A stretch of DNA of 33,371 bases, from assembly GCA_964639895.1 (NCBI GenBank), contig CAZXEJ010000024.1, positions 1-33,371 of the forward strand. Direction: 5' to 3'. Of this stretch, positions 1-7,871 are shown piece after piece; positions within the stretch are counted from its first letter, which is position 1, and each line of letters begins with the position of its first letter. The DNA is from CAZXEJ01 sp964639895 (GTDB lineage: Bacteria > Desulfobacterota_D > UBA1144 > Nemesobacterales > JADFKM01). The notes under the pieces were generated by a model. It saw only the letters and a program-made list of their open reading frames with translations, made no database searches and was not told where the DNA came from. A program made the position numbers and the translations under genes.

Positions 1-39
1 GTCCTCAGCCCGCGGGATGTGGTCGAATATGGTCTCCAT
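1..39 (-). CDS. Possible 5' end of a gene cut by the window edge
   Basis: On the minus strand an ATG at 37-39 opens 13 codons that run off the window edge (METIFDHIPRAED). A purine-rich GGGGGGAAAGAG stretch lies directly upstream and could act as a ribosome binding site. It would lie downstream of the HPr gene in the same orientation, about 460 bp away. Thirteen residues are too few to name a family, and the call rests only on the start context and the protein-like composition. Confidence 0.3.
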   Translation of the reverse strand, partial: METIFDHIPRAED

Positions 40-501
40 CTCTTTCCCCCCGCTCCCGATGGCATATTGCGGATTTCATCTTCATCTCCTTTGTGAGCTG
101 CGAATTGGGCTGTGCCGAGCGTATGATCTACTTTGTCCCTCGTTGGTCACGAGATGCTTGCGCGGCAGATGGTATCTGGCTTCGGCCGAGGTCGCGTGGT
201 GCGCGGCCGCCTCGGCTTGGTGGGCAACGGCTAGGTCGTCCTTAGCGCCGGGCGTTGGCCAAAATGGCATCGTGGCTCAGGGTGATTGATGTGCCCCGTC
301 CACCCATTCGCGGCAGTATCTTTCCCCGCCAGATACTGTTGGTCTCGCGCTGCGTCTATGTGAGAGTGACTACTGGTCAAGGTCAACCTGCCCGCCGCAG
401 CGGAGTCCAGTTTGGTGCCGGGGTAAGGTGACGACACCCTCCTGCTGAGGCGCCTCTTCCCCCATCCGCCCGAGCCGCTGCGAGGTCCCGGCTTTTACTT
501 G
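40..501. other. Non-coding stretch downstream of the HPr gene
   Basis: About 460 bp with no open frame that looks like a protein: the short frames present have no ribosome binding site and an erratic composition. The only clear structure is the hairpin at 314-338. I see no tRNA, no terminator with a T-run and no mobile-element ends. Confidence 0.6.
314..338. other. Perfect 8-bp hairpin, no T-tract
   Basis: CAGTATCT at 314-321 is the exact reverse complement of AGATACTG at 331-338, with a 9-nt loop. It lies 164 nt beyond the stop of the HPr gene. Neither strand has a T-run next to it, so it is not a standard intrinsic terminator; it could be an mRNA 3' structure or a protein site. Confidence 0.4.
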
Positions 502-777
502 CTACTCCACCCCTTCGCCGAATCCCGTTTCGATAAGGCTTTCCACCTCGCTCAGTGCTTCTTCGGCATCGTCGCCATCAATGGTGACAACGATGGTCGT
601 ACCCTTTACGGCGGCCAGTGAAAGAAGTCCCAGTATGCTTTTGCCGTTTACTTCGTACCCGTCCTTGGTCACGGTGACGTCGGAGCTGAACCTGCTGGCC
701 AGGCGGACGAACTGAGCGGCCGCCCGTGCGTGAAGCCCCAGCCTGTTTCGGATTCGGAACTCCCTGGTCACTCTCAT
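502..777 (-). CDS. ptsH: HPr-family phosphocarrier protein
   Basis: A 91-residue cytosolic phosphocarrier of the PEP phosphotransferase (PTS) system, which takes phosphate from enzyme I on a histidine and hands it to EIIA-type partners. The phosphorylation motif GLHARAA places the active histidine at residue 16. The second conserved patch, GKSILGLLSLAA, carries the regulatory serine position (about residue 47) that HPr kinase would use. Length is normal for the family. The ATG at 777 is chosen over an in-frame ATG at 810 because GGAAGAGGA lies 8-16 nt upstream of 777 while 810 has no such site. It has its own promoter at 866-894. No enzyme I or PTS permease is in the window, so it may act in a regulatory PTS (HPr versus NPr is not resolved). 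Confidence 0.92.
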   Translation of the reverse strand: MRVTREFRIRNRLGLHARAAAQFVRLASRFSSDVTVTKDGYEVNGKSILGLLSLAAVKGTTIVVTIDGDDAEEALSEVESLIETGFGEGVE

Positions 778-865
778 ATCGTACCGGTCCTCTTCCGCCT
801 CTCCCTGCATGTGCCCGCGCGGGTGCGGGGCGGTCTCGGATCGCGGGCCGTCTTTGCGTTAAGGG

Positions 866-894
866 AGTATATTTGGCGGAGCATTCTTTTTCAA
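866..894 (-). promoter_or_regulatory. Sigma70-type promoter for the HPr gene
   Basis: On the minus strand TTGAAA (889-894) is followed after exactly 17 bp by TATACT (866-871), each one mismatch from consensus. Transcription would begin near 859, giving a leader of about 80 nt before the HPr start at 777. Confidence 0.65.
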
Positions 895-1077
895 CCGACC
901 CCGCACACGGGAGGCGGGCTTGCGTTGCGACCGCCATTACGCTCGTTCGAGCGACCAGCCCGCCCGCGATCCGGGGGGTGCGGCGAGCGGAAACGAGCCG
1001 TCTCCTTACAATCTCAACAATCTCAGGGTGCCGCTAGCCGCCTGTGCATGCGCCCGCACCCACAGGCCGCGCCGGGC

Positions 1078-1914
1078 TCATCCCTCACCCTCGGGTCCAG
1101 GGACGGTGTCAAGTCCAAGCTCGGTATCTTTTGCATACTTTATCGTTATCGAGAACCTCTCCGATTCGACCTCTATCCTTCTCGGGAACGAACCACCTCC
1201 TGCCAGCGAGACGAAATCACCGTAGCGGAGCCGAACGATCAGGCCCCCCTCGAACGCCACTTCCGCACCTGCCGGTCTCAGGTTCCGGGGCTCCACCCAC
1301 AGCCTCCTTACGGTGGCCGTACCCCCTTCATTCTGCTCCGTCTTTCGCCGCACCAGCACGATGAGGTCGCCGTCGGTCTTGAGCTCCATCTCGTCCGGCG
1401 TCACCCCGACCAGGCCGGGCACTCTGCCTCCGAGCAACGCCACCACTTCTTCCACACTCGCCCTGAGAGGGAGTGGCGGATAGAGGGTCGAGAGGTCGAT
1501 CGCCCGGCGGGCGTCCAACGACACCGTTTCCCTGGGCGTCCTTATGGTTACGTTTCCGTCCCGGGCGTCGAGTACGGCCATGGTGGTTCCGAACGCCGAT
1601 AGTGCCTCTAGGTGGACGGTGTCGGGGTGCTGCAGGACGGTGACCTGACGGAACACGACGTCGTCGCGGGGGGTCGAGATGTGTACTCGTGCCACGCCCC
1701 TTACCGAGCGCACGGCGTAGCTTTTCTCGACGATGGTACGGAGTAGGCGTGCGGCTGAAAGGTGTTCCGTGGCGGGCGGTCGGGTTCGTTGGGCGGCGCA
1801 TCCGGCCGCGAGAAGGAGCACGAGGGCGGCCGTGACGGCTGCCGAGGGGTGGCGGAGGTGGTTGGTGTTGCGCTCGGTGATTCCGACTCTGCTGGCTTCG
1901 CTGTTCATGGGCAT
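1078..1914 (-). CDS. Outer-membrane lipoprotein, LolB/DUF4292-like
   Basis: A 278-residue predicted lipoprotein. The N-terminus has a hydrophobic segment ending in the lipobox LAAGC (lipidated Cys about residue 39), followed by Ala, which in E. coli does not act as an inner-membrane retention signal. The remainder alternates short beta-type segments and resembles the LolB/DUF4292 fold group of periplasm-facing lipoproteins; this is judged from pattern and context. It is the last gene of a three-gene minus-strand unit with the TPR lipoprotein (148 bp upstream) and the transglutaminase, pointing to an envelope role. The start is uncertain: two in-frame ATGs (1914, 1908) have no strong ribosome binding site and leave an unusually long polar n-region of about 24 residues before the hydrophobic core. 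Confidence 0.75.
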   Translation of the reverse strand: MPMNSEASRVGITERNTNHLRHPSAAVTAALVLLLAAGCAAQRTRPPATEHLSAARLLRTIVEKSYAVRSVRGVARVHISTPRDDVVFRQVTVLQHPDTVHLEALSAFGTTMAVLDARDGNVTIRTPRETVSLDARRAIDLSTLYPPLPLRASVEEVVALLGGRVPGLVGVTPDEMELKTDGDLIVLVRRKTEQNEGGTATVRRLWVEPRNLRPAGAEVAFEGGLIVRLRYGDFVSLAGGGSFPRRIEVESERFSITIKYAKDTELGLDTVPGPEGEG

Positions 1915-2062
1915 GGTGCATCAGGGACTGGGTGGACCGGGCGGGCGGCACCCGATGCCGACCGAAGGAGTACCGCCATGGCGCGATATGACCTGCCGAG
2001 CGCAGGTGTCCGCGCGGTCTCTCAGTAGTAGTAGCCCTGCCGAGCGCCCCGCGGGGCGTGGA

Positions 2063-3832
2063 CTAGGGCGTTGCGTCCTGCCTGCTTATCGTCCCCCGTA
2101 TCTTTTCAATCTTTTTCTGCAGCCTCACTCTCAGCTCCTGGTCGTCGCCCGTCTCCAGCTCGAGCCCCTTCTCGTAGTAGCGGAGGGCCGATTCATCGTT
2201 ACCCATCTTGAGGTAGACGTCTCCGACGTGTTCCATTATGTTGGGGTCGTCCGGGGTGAGCGAGGCCGCCCTCAGCAGGTGTTTGAGCGCCTCCTCGAGT
2301 TCTCCCCGCTTGTAGTACACCCATCCGAGGCTGTCGACGATGTAGCCTTTGTTGGGCGCTATCTTGAGCGCCTCCTTGATGAGTTGGAGGGCCTCGTCCA
2401 GGTGTACGCCCTGCTCAGCGTAAGTGTAGCCGATGAAGTTGAGGGCATCGGCGTTCTTGGGGTTTATCTGGAGCACCTTCCTCATGTGCTTGATGGCCTT
2501 CTCCGTCTTGCCGAGCGTATAGTATGTAGCGGCCAGCGAGTAGTAGACGGTCTCGCTGCGTGGGTGCCTACGGACGAAGCGCTTGAACAGCTTTACGGCC
2601 TCTTTGTCTCGGCCGTACTTGCGCAGCAGGTTGCCGAGGAAATTGACCACACGCTCGTTGTCGGGGTTCTCGGCATACGCCCGACGGATGGTCTCGAGTG
2701 CCTCGCTGCGACGTCCACGTTTGTCCTGCAGGTAGGAGAGTTGTATCTGCGAGTCCACGTAGAACTCCGAGCCGGGTCGGAACTCGCTCAGCAGCGCCTG
2801 GGCCTCGTCGAACCGCTCGCTCTCGATGTAGGCAAGCGCCAGGTAGTACTTGGCCTTCTCGTTTGCCGGGTTCGACATGAGCAGTTGCTGAAGTATTTCT
2901 ACGGCCTTATCGTATTCGCCTCCCTCGATGTAGAGCAGTGACAGCCTGAGCTTGAGAGAGGGGTTGTTGCGGTCCAGCACCTCGGCTTCTTTGAACAGCT
3001 TCGTCGCCTCCTCGAAGCGGTTCATGCGGAACAGGAAACTGCCGTAGCTTGTATAGGATTCCGGGCTCGCAGGATAGAGCGCAAGGAGCGTACGGTACAG
3101 CTTCTCCGACTCGTCCACCTTGCCCAGCCTCTCGAGGACGACTGCCAGGTGTATCAATATGGTCGGGTCGTAGCCGTTTATATCGTGTGCCTTCTTGAAC
3201 TCGGCGGCCGCGTGCTCGAGCTCGTTCCTCTCGAGGTAGAGGCGGCCCATGAAGAAGTGGGGCTTGGCTTCGTCGGGTGCCAGTTCGACGGCCCGCGCGA
3301 AGTAGCGCTCGGCCCTGCCGTACTTTTTGCCATCCAGAGCCAGGGCGCCGAGCAGCAGCAGGGCGTCGACGTTCCCCTCGTCCAGGGCGACGGCCCTCTC
3401 GAGCTCGCGCACCGCCCGCTCACGCATTCCTTCCTCTCTGGACTGCGCGTAAATCTTCCCCAGCAGGGCGTGGGACGGTGCATGGTCGGGATTGAGTCGG
3501 ACGGCCTCCTCGAGCAGACCCCGCGCCTCATCCACCCTGCCGAGGCCGAGGTACATGTTGGCGAGAATGTACTTCAGCTGGGAGGAGTCGGGGTCCTTCT
3601 CCACGGCCCGTTCGAGCTCGCGTAGGGAGGAGAGGAAGTTCCTGTGTAGGTAGTGGTATCGTGACAGGGCGAAGTGGTAGTAGGCCTCGGCCTGCGGGCT
3701 TCCTTCATCGGTGCGGTAGTCCCAGTGGCTGAGGGGCACCTCTGCCGCTGCCGGGGCTGCCGCGCGCTTGGAGGCACAAGACCCAAGCAGTAGCGCGGCG
3801 ATCAGTATCAACAGGGTTGCCTTCTTGTTCAT
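2063..3832 (-). CDS. TPR-repeat lipoprotein
   Basis: A 589-residue lipoprotein made almost entirely of tetratricopeptide repeats. The start MNKKATLLILIAALLLGSC is a textbook lipoprotein signal with the lipidated Cys at residue 19. From about residue 40 to 560 there are a dozen or more 34-residue units with the usual pattern (for example GKTEKAIKHMRKVLQINP and GELEEALKHLLRAASLTP). Such proteins are periplasmic or outer-membrane scaffolds. The ATG at 3832 gives the canonical signal peptide, but its ribosome site is weak; a TTG at 3847, in frame, has AGAGGAGA about 5 nt upstream overlapping the stop of the preceding gene, so translation may actually start there (five extra residues). It is coupled to the transglutaminase gene upstream and the LolB-like lipoprotein downstream. 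Confidence 0.9.
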   Translation of the reverse strand: MNKKATLLILIAALLLGSCASKRAAAPAAAEVPLSHWDYRTDEGSPQAEAYYHFALSRYHYLHRNFLSSLRELERAVEKDPDSSQLKYILANMYLGLGRVDEARGLLEEAVRLNPDHAPSHALLGKIYAQSREEGMRERAVRELERAVALDEGNVDALLLLGALALDGKKYGRAERYFARAVELAPDEAKPHFFMGRLYLERNELEHAAAEFKKAHDINGYDPTILIHLAVVLERLGKVDESEKLYRTLLALYPASPESYTSYGSFLFRMNRFEEATKLFKEAEVLDRNNPSLKLRLSLLYIEGGEYDKAVEILQQLLMSNPANEKAKYYLALAYIESERFDEAQALLSEFRPGSEFYVDSQIQLSYLQDKRGRRSEALETIRRAYAENPDNERVVNFLGNLLRKYGRDKEAVKLFKRFVRRHPRSETVYYSLAATYYTLGKTEKAIKHMRKVLQINPKNADALNFIGYTYAEQGVHLDEALQLIKEALKIAPNKGYIVDSLGWVYYKRGELEEALKHLLRAASLTPDDPNIMEHVGDVYLKMGNDESALRYYEKGLELETGDDQELRVRLQKKIEKIRGTISRQDATP

Positions 3833-3857
3833 CTCGATGGACGCCAATGGGTCTCCT

Positions 3858-5330
3858 CTAACCTTCTCCCTCGGTTTTCCCCACCACAACTTGAACTTGG
3901 CGGGGCCTGCCCATGAGCCTCGCCATCTCGGAGCCGGCGCTCGGCTCCCCGTCGACGAACCTCACGTGTGAAGCGTCGGCCGGCATCTGTCCCAGCGTGG
4001 GGTCCACCGTCACCCACCTGCCCAGGTATACCTCGTCCCAGGCGTGGTAGTAGAACTTGCCTCCTAGATAAACGAGCCCCATCGCTATACGGGTCGGTAT
4101 GCCTGCGGCACGGGCGAGCGCGGCGTAGAGTACGGCGTGCTCGTTGCAATCGCCGCGGCGTGTCTTTAGAACGTCGACTGCATTGGGAAAGCTCACCGTG
4201 GGTTCCTTCTCCACAGTCTTATAGACCCAACGCATGAGCTTGCGCGCGGCCACGACGGAGTTGGTCTCACCGCCTACGATGGCCTGTGATGCGGCCACTA
4301 TGTCGGGGGCGTCGCTGCGGACCGCCGGCGAGGGGGCGAGATAGGCTGCGACCTCGGTTCCTCGGTAGGGGAGGGTGTATCCCCTGAGTGAAGAGACATC
4401 CTCCGTCCTGATCACGAGCCACCCGTCTTCCATACGTTGCCTCCAGCCGTCCTCGAGGTCGAATCCCTCCCAGGCCCCTTCCTCGACGGGCTGCAGTCGC
4501 AGCTCTCTGAGCCGCGACGGGTTGTCGATGGGAACGTTCGACGAGACGGCTGTGGCCGCAACCAGGTCGACCTCGCCGCTGGGGGAAGTGGAGCCCGCAT
4601 CTTCGGGTTCGGCGAGGGCCGTAAATCCGGCGGACGAGACTTCTTTGACCACCAGGCCGTCGGCGTCTATCCAGACACGCGACGTCGTCTTGCGGTAGGT
4701 GAGGCGTACCGAGAGCGTATCGAACGTGCCCAGCGGTACGGTGAGCCTCTCGCGGCCGATTACTTCGACCTCGGCCTCGAGCGGTCCACGGCCCGCTCCT
4801 TCAAGGGCCGCCGCGGGATCGAAAAGAGCCACCTTCAGCAAGTCGCCGGGGGCGGGGTTTCTGGCGGCGAGCCAACGGTAGAGGGAGGGGAAGACGAAAG
4901 CCTCTTCGCCCAGTGAGGCCTCGAATTGCGTCTCGGTCGCCGGTGTGGAGACGAGGACGACCATACCGCCCTCTGACGTGTAACGGCCATCGACCTTGAA
5001 GGAGCCCGCCGGCGAGCGCATGGTGAAACTGAACCGTGAGGGTCGGTACCCTTTCAACGTATAGCGGCTGCTTATCTCTATCTGTTGGGGTACACCAAGG
5101 ACGTTCACCCTGAGCGCCGTCTCTTCCCGCACCTCGGACCGCGCTCTGTCGAGGGGAACGAATGACGTGGTCGTGCGCCCGATGCGGACACCGCGGAAAT
5201 ATATGCCCGTCGTGCGGTGCAGGCTTCCCTCCCGCTCCGGCACGCCGCCGGAGGCGTCGGCTTGGGAAGGTGGAATGTGGGAGGGCAGGAACAGGAGAAG
5301 GAGGGTAACAAGAGCGGCCGCAAGCCTCAT
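3858..5330 (-). CDS. Secreted transglutaminase-like domain protein
   Basis: A 490-residue exported protein. Residues 1-25 are a Sec signal peptide (MRL, then a Leu-rich core ending near QADA). Residues about 35-250 form an all-beta region. Residues about 340-450 are a transglutaminase-like cysteine-protease fold with the triad visible as C395 in RRGDCNEHA, H429 in YYHAWDEVY and D443 in VTVDPTLGQ. Family members act as peptidases, amidases or crosslinkers; the substrate cannot be told. It is the first gene of the envelope operon and its stop overlaps the likely ribosome site of the TPR lipoprotein gene. Its promoter (5337-5365) sits so close that transcription would begin at or next to the ATG. 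Confidence 0.88.
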   Translation of the reverse strand: MRLAAALVTLLLLFLPSHIPPSQADASGGVPEREGSLHRTTGIYFRGVRIGRTTTSFVPLDRARSEVREETALRVNVLGVPQQIEISSRYTLKGYRPSRFSFTMRSPAGSFKVDGRYTSEGGMVVLVSTPATETQFEASLGEEAFVFPSLYRWLAARNPAPGDLLKVALFDPAAALEGAGRGPLEAEVEVIGRERLTVPLGTFDTLSVRLTYRKTTSRVWIDADGLVVKEVSSAGFTALAEPEDAGSTSPSGEVDLVAATAVSSNVPIDNPSRLRELRLQPVEEGAWEGFDLEDGWRQRMEDGWLVIRTEDVSSLRGYTLPYRGTEVAAYLAPSPAVRSDAPDIVAASQAIVGGETNSVVAARKLMRWVYKTVEKEPTVSFPNAVDVLKTRRGDCNEHAVLYAALARAAGIPTRIAMGLVYLGGKFYYHAWDEVYLGRWVTVDPTLGQMPADASHVRFVDGEPSAGSEMARLMGRPRQVQVVVGKTEGEG

Positions 5331-5336
5331 AGAAAT

Positions 5337-5365
5337 AATCTACATTCCTTTGCTTGTGCTCTCAA
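5337..5365 (-). promoter_or_regulatory. Promoter of the envelope operon, implying a leaderless mRNA
   Basis: On the minus strand TTGAGA (5360-5365) is separated by 17 bp from TAGATT (5337-5342). The expected start point, about 7 nt beyond the -10, falls at the A of the ATG (5330). The AAAGGA upstream of the ATG would then lie within the promoter spacer and not in the mRNA. Confidence 0.5.
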
Positions 5366-5892
5366 GGGCGGCGGGCTGCGGCGAGCCTCGGGGAGGAGAA
5401 TGGCGCTGTACGTCCCCGCGGCAGTTGCTGCAGCTTCTGCCCCCGCGCGGCTGAGGGGAGGGGTTGTGCTTCGTGGCAGAGGAGGTGTACCGCGAAAGCC
5501 TCAACGGTGCGGCGGCCGCCCAAAAGGGGGGACTTCTCCTTTTTTCCTGGAACCTTGTCTTGCGGTAGAGGGGTGGCTGAGGGGGTGTGCGCGAGTGTTG
5601 GGACTCCGGGTGTGGAGGGGCTTGGTTGTGGCCTCTGGCGGCAAGATTTGCCTGCTCGGCGGCGGGCGTCGTCCATCGTCGGTGGTGCTGCCGCATGGAG
5701 GTGGACTTCGCGTCGCCCTCTATCGTGGTTGGGACGTCGTGGGGGGGCTGCCTCGAACCCTGTGACCCCACTCTGTCTGCGGTGCATGCCGCCCCTGGCC
5801 GAGGGCGGGGAAGGGCTCCATGGCGTAAGGGCGTCGATATGCGCTGGGGAGAAAAGGAGAAAAGGGGGTTTCACGGAGGGAGAGCGGCGCGA

Positions 5893-5921
5893 TTGACACA
5901 AAAACGGCCGTAAGGTTCAAT
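5893..5921 (+). promoter_or_regulatory. Promoter of mqnC, implying a near-leaderless mRNA
   Basis: A perfect TTGACA at 5893-5898 is followed after 17 bp by TTCAAT (5916-5921, four of six consensus bases). Transcription would begin near 5928, only about 3 nt before the ATG at 5931, and no ribosome binding site fits in that space. Confidence 0.5.
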
Positions 5922-5930
5922 AATAACTCT

Positions 5931-7007
5931 ATGACGCCCTCGGCTCTCCTCGACAAGGTCCTCTCCGGCGGCAGGCTGGAGCGCGACGAGGCGTTGTGCC
6001 TGCTCAGGGAGGCTTCCCTGCTCGAGCTTGCCGCCGCGGCCGACAGAGTGAGACGCAGATTCCATCCGGACGGCGTCGTCACCTTCGTAGCCGACACCAA
6101 CCCCAACTACACGAACGTCTGTGACACCGAGTGCCTGTTCTGCGCGTTCTGGAGGCCGGCCGGTGCTGGCGACGCCTACACGCTCGATCACGACGAGCTG
6201 ATCTCGCTCATGAAGGCCTCCTATCACAACGGGGCGACGACGGTGCTGCTACAGGGCGGGCACAACCCCGATCTGCCGCTCTCCTACTACACGGAGCTCG
6301 TCGCCAGGGTGCGGCGCGAGGTGCCGGGCCTGCATCTGCACGCGTTCTCGGCCCCAGAGATTGCGGCCATCGCGCGCTACGAGGGGCTTACTACGCGCGA
6401 GGTGTTGCAGCGGCTCTGGGAGGCGGGGCTTCGCACCATTCCGGGCGGGGGCGCCGAGATACTGTCCGACCGGGTGCGCAGGCGTATAAGTCCCCTGAAG
6501 ATAGGGGCCGACGACTGGATACGCATCATGCGCGAGGCCCACCGGTGCGGGTTCAAGACGACGGCCACCATGATGTTCGGCCACGTCGAGACGGACGAGG
6601 ACATAGTCGAGCACCTGGACCGCATAAGGAGGCTCCAGGACGAGACCGGCGGGTTCTTGGCGTTCATCCCCTGGACGTTCAAGCCCCGCAACACGTTCCT
6701 CGAGAGGTGGGTCCGCGAAGAGGTGGGCGGTGAGCGATACCTGCGCGTGCTCGCGCTATCTCGCGTATACCTGGACAACTTCACACACGTTCAAGGCTCG
6801 TGGTTCACACAGGGCAAGAAGATGGGTTCCATCTCGCTCCACTTCGGGGCGAGTGACCTGGGCGGTACACTCTACGACGAAAACGTACTGGGATGTGCGG
6901 AGAACCGATTGAGGGCCACGATCGACGAGCTCGTACACATGATAAGGAGCGCCGGTTTCAGGCCCGCCCAGCGCGATACCTTCTACAACATAATAAAGCT
7001 CTACTGA
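5931..7007 (+). CDS. mqnC: Cyclic dehypoxanthinyl futalosine synthase (MqnC)
   Basis: A 358-residue radical SAM enzyme of the futalosine menaquinone pathway: it cyclises dehypoxanthinyl futalosine to cyclic dehypoxanthinyl futalosine. The [4Fe-4S] cluster motif CX3CX2C is seen as C64, C68 and C71 in the segment NYTNVCDTECLFCAF, typical of MqnC/MqnE. MqnC-type signatures follow: QGGHNPDL, IPGGGAEILSDRVRRRISP, TTATMMFGHVE, AFIPWTFKPRNT and, near the end, a GASDLGGTLYDENV segment where homologues read GANDxGSTMxEENV. Length matches the family. The other pathway genes (mqnA, mqnB, mqnD, mqnE) are not in the window. A promoter lies almost on top of the start codon (5893-5921). The next gene is convergent. 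Confidence 0.93.
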   Translation: MTPSALLDKVLSGGRLERDEALCLLREASLLELAAAADRVRRRFHPDGVVTFVADTNPNYTNVCDTECLFCAFWRPAGAGDAYTLDHDELISLMKASYHNGATTVLLQGGHNPDLPLSYYTELVARVRREVPGLHLHAFSAPEIAAIARYEGLTTREVLQRLWEAGLRTIPGGGAEILSDRVRRRISPLKIGADDWIRIMREAHRCGFKTTATMMFGHVETDEDIVEHLDRIRRLQDETGGFLAFIPWTFKPRNTFLERWVREEVGGERYLRVLALSRVYLDNFTHVQGSWFTQGKKMGSISLHFGASDLGGTLYDENVLGCAENRLRATIDELVHMIRSAGFRPAQRDTFYNIIKLY

Positions 7008-7118
7008 CCGTGGACCCTCACGCGGAAGCGGCGATGCCGTCCCCTGTGCGTACGTAGCGTGGGTGCGTCGCGCCTTGCCCCCCGGCGTCGCGCCCGCCTC
7101 GTCCCGACGGGCTGCCCT

Positions 7119-7652
7119 TCAGCGGCGCGTGCGCCAGAATTCCTCCACCTGACGGGCGTGCAGCTCCGGGTCCCGCCGCCATTCGGCGAAGCGCTCGTAT
7201 ACGTCGGCCACCGCGCGCTTGAGGCTGGCATCGTGCGGGTCCCATTCCTCGCCCCAGCTCCTTGTGGCGAGGAAGATGTCCTGTGCGATGCACTGCTCGG
7301 CCAGGGTGCCGTGGCCCCCCACCACACCGGTACGCAGACACGCCAAGGCGTCTGCGAACCCGAGGGCCAGACGCCCCTCGAATCCCAGGCGTGCGGCCAC
7401 GGCCAGGGCGATCGCCTCGTACACGGTCCATACGACCTCGTTGCCCACGGCAGGGCCGGTCTCGTCGAGCATCCTCAAGACGGCCGGAGGCAGGACGGGC
7501 CTGCCCTGCCACGTAACCCGCGGCAGGTCGCGCCAGACGAAGTCCTCGGGCCGAAACGGCCCCACGTCTCCGCACAGCTCCAGCGTACGGCGGATCTCAT
7601 CCCAGATGCGCCGTGCGGCCTCGAGTTCCCTTGCGGCAGGCTCCCTCTCCAT
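7119..7652 (-). CDS. Hypothetical protein, 177 aa
   Basis: I do not recognise this protein. It is a soluble-looking, mostly helical sequence with many Trp, Glu and Arg residues, no signal peptide and no membrane segment. Its N-terminal part is predicted helical (AARELEAARRIWDEIRRTLEL), the centre is hydrophobic and Ala-rich (VYEAIALAVAARLGFEG), and the C-terminus is a charged helix ending EEFWRTRR. The ATG at 7652 is preceded by GGAGAG a few nt upstream. It is transcribed against mqnC and divergently from the enoyl-CoA hydratase gene. Composition is like that of a real gene; function unknown. Confidence 0.65.
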   Translation of the reverse strand: MEREPAARELEAARRIWDEIRRTLELCGDVGPFRPEDFVWRDLPRVTWQGRPVLPPAVLRMLDETGPAVGNEVVWTVYEAIALAVAARLGFEGRLALGFADALACLRTGVVGGHGTLAEQCIAQDIFLATRSWGEEWDPHDASLKRAVADVYERFAEWRRDPELHARQVEEFWRTRR

Positions 7653-7789
7653 CGCTCTCCGTCTCTCGTGCGGGCTGCGGCCGGGCGTTCCATGTAGGGG
7701 GCGTCACCGACCGCGGGCCCGCCCACATGATTCATCTTAACCGACTCGGGGTAGTGGGGGACGGTCCGGCAGCCGTCCTTGGGAACGGA

Positions 7790-7817
7790 TTGAAATTCGT
7801 GCCACTCCATATACTAT
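7790..7817 (+). promoter_or_regulatory. Probable promoter of the enoyl-CoA hydratase gene
   Basis: TTGAAA (7790-7795) and TACTAT (7812-7817) are 16 bp apart in a locally AT-rich patch (7790-7822). Overlapping alternatives for the -10 (TATACT at 7810, TATATT at 7815) fit spacing less well. The leader would be about 47 nt and carries the GGAGG at 7856-7860. Confidence 0.45.
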
Positions 7818-7871
7818 ATTGCTCCATTCGCTCCCGCGCACACCAATCGACGATCGGAGGATACGAATTCG

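Larger units (their letters stand above)
5331..5930. other. 600-bp non-coding region between divergent genes
   Basis: Outside the two promoters at its ends (5337-5365 and 5893-5921) I find no credible gene. The + strand is G-rich. A hairpin with an A/T-rich base can form at 5522-5543 (AAAAGGGG against CTCCTTTT, one G-T pair), running into a six-T run at 5540-5545. A 23-nt pure purine tract lies at 5846-5868. A larger gap than two divergent promoters need. Confidence 0.6.

Noticed and set aside
5735..5770. tRNA-like GGGTTCGAG on the minus strand
   Set aside because: The flanking bases do not form a T-stem and no acceptor or anticodon arm can be built.
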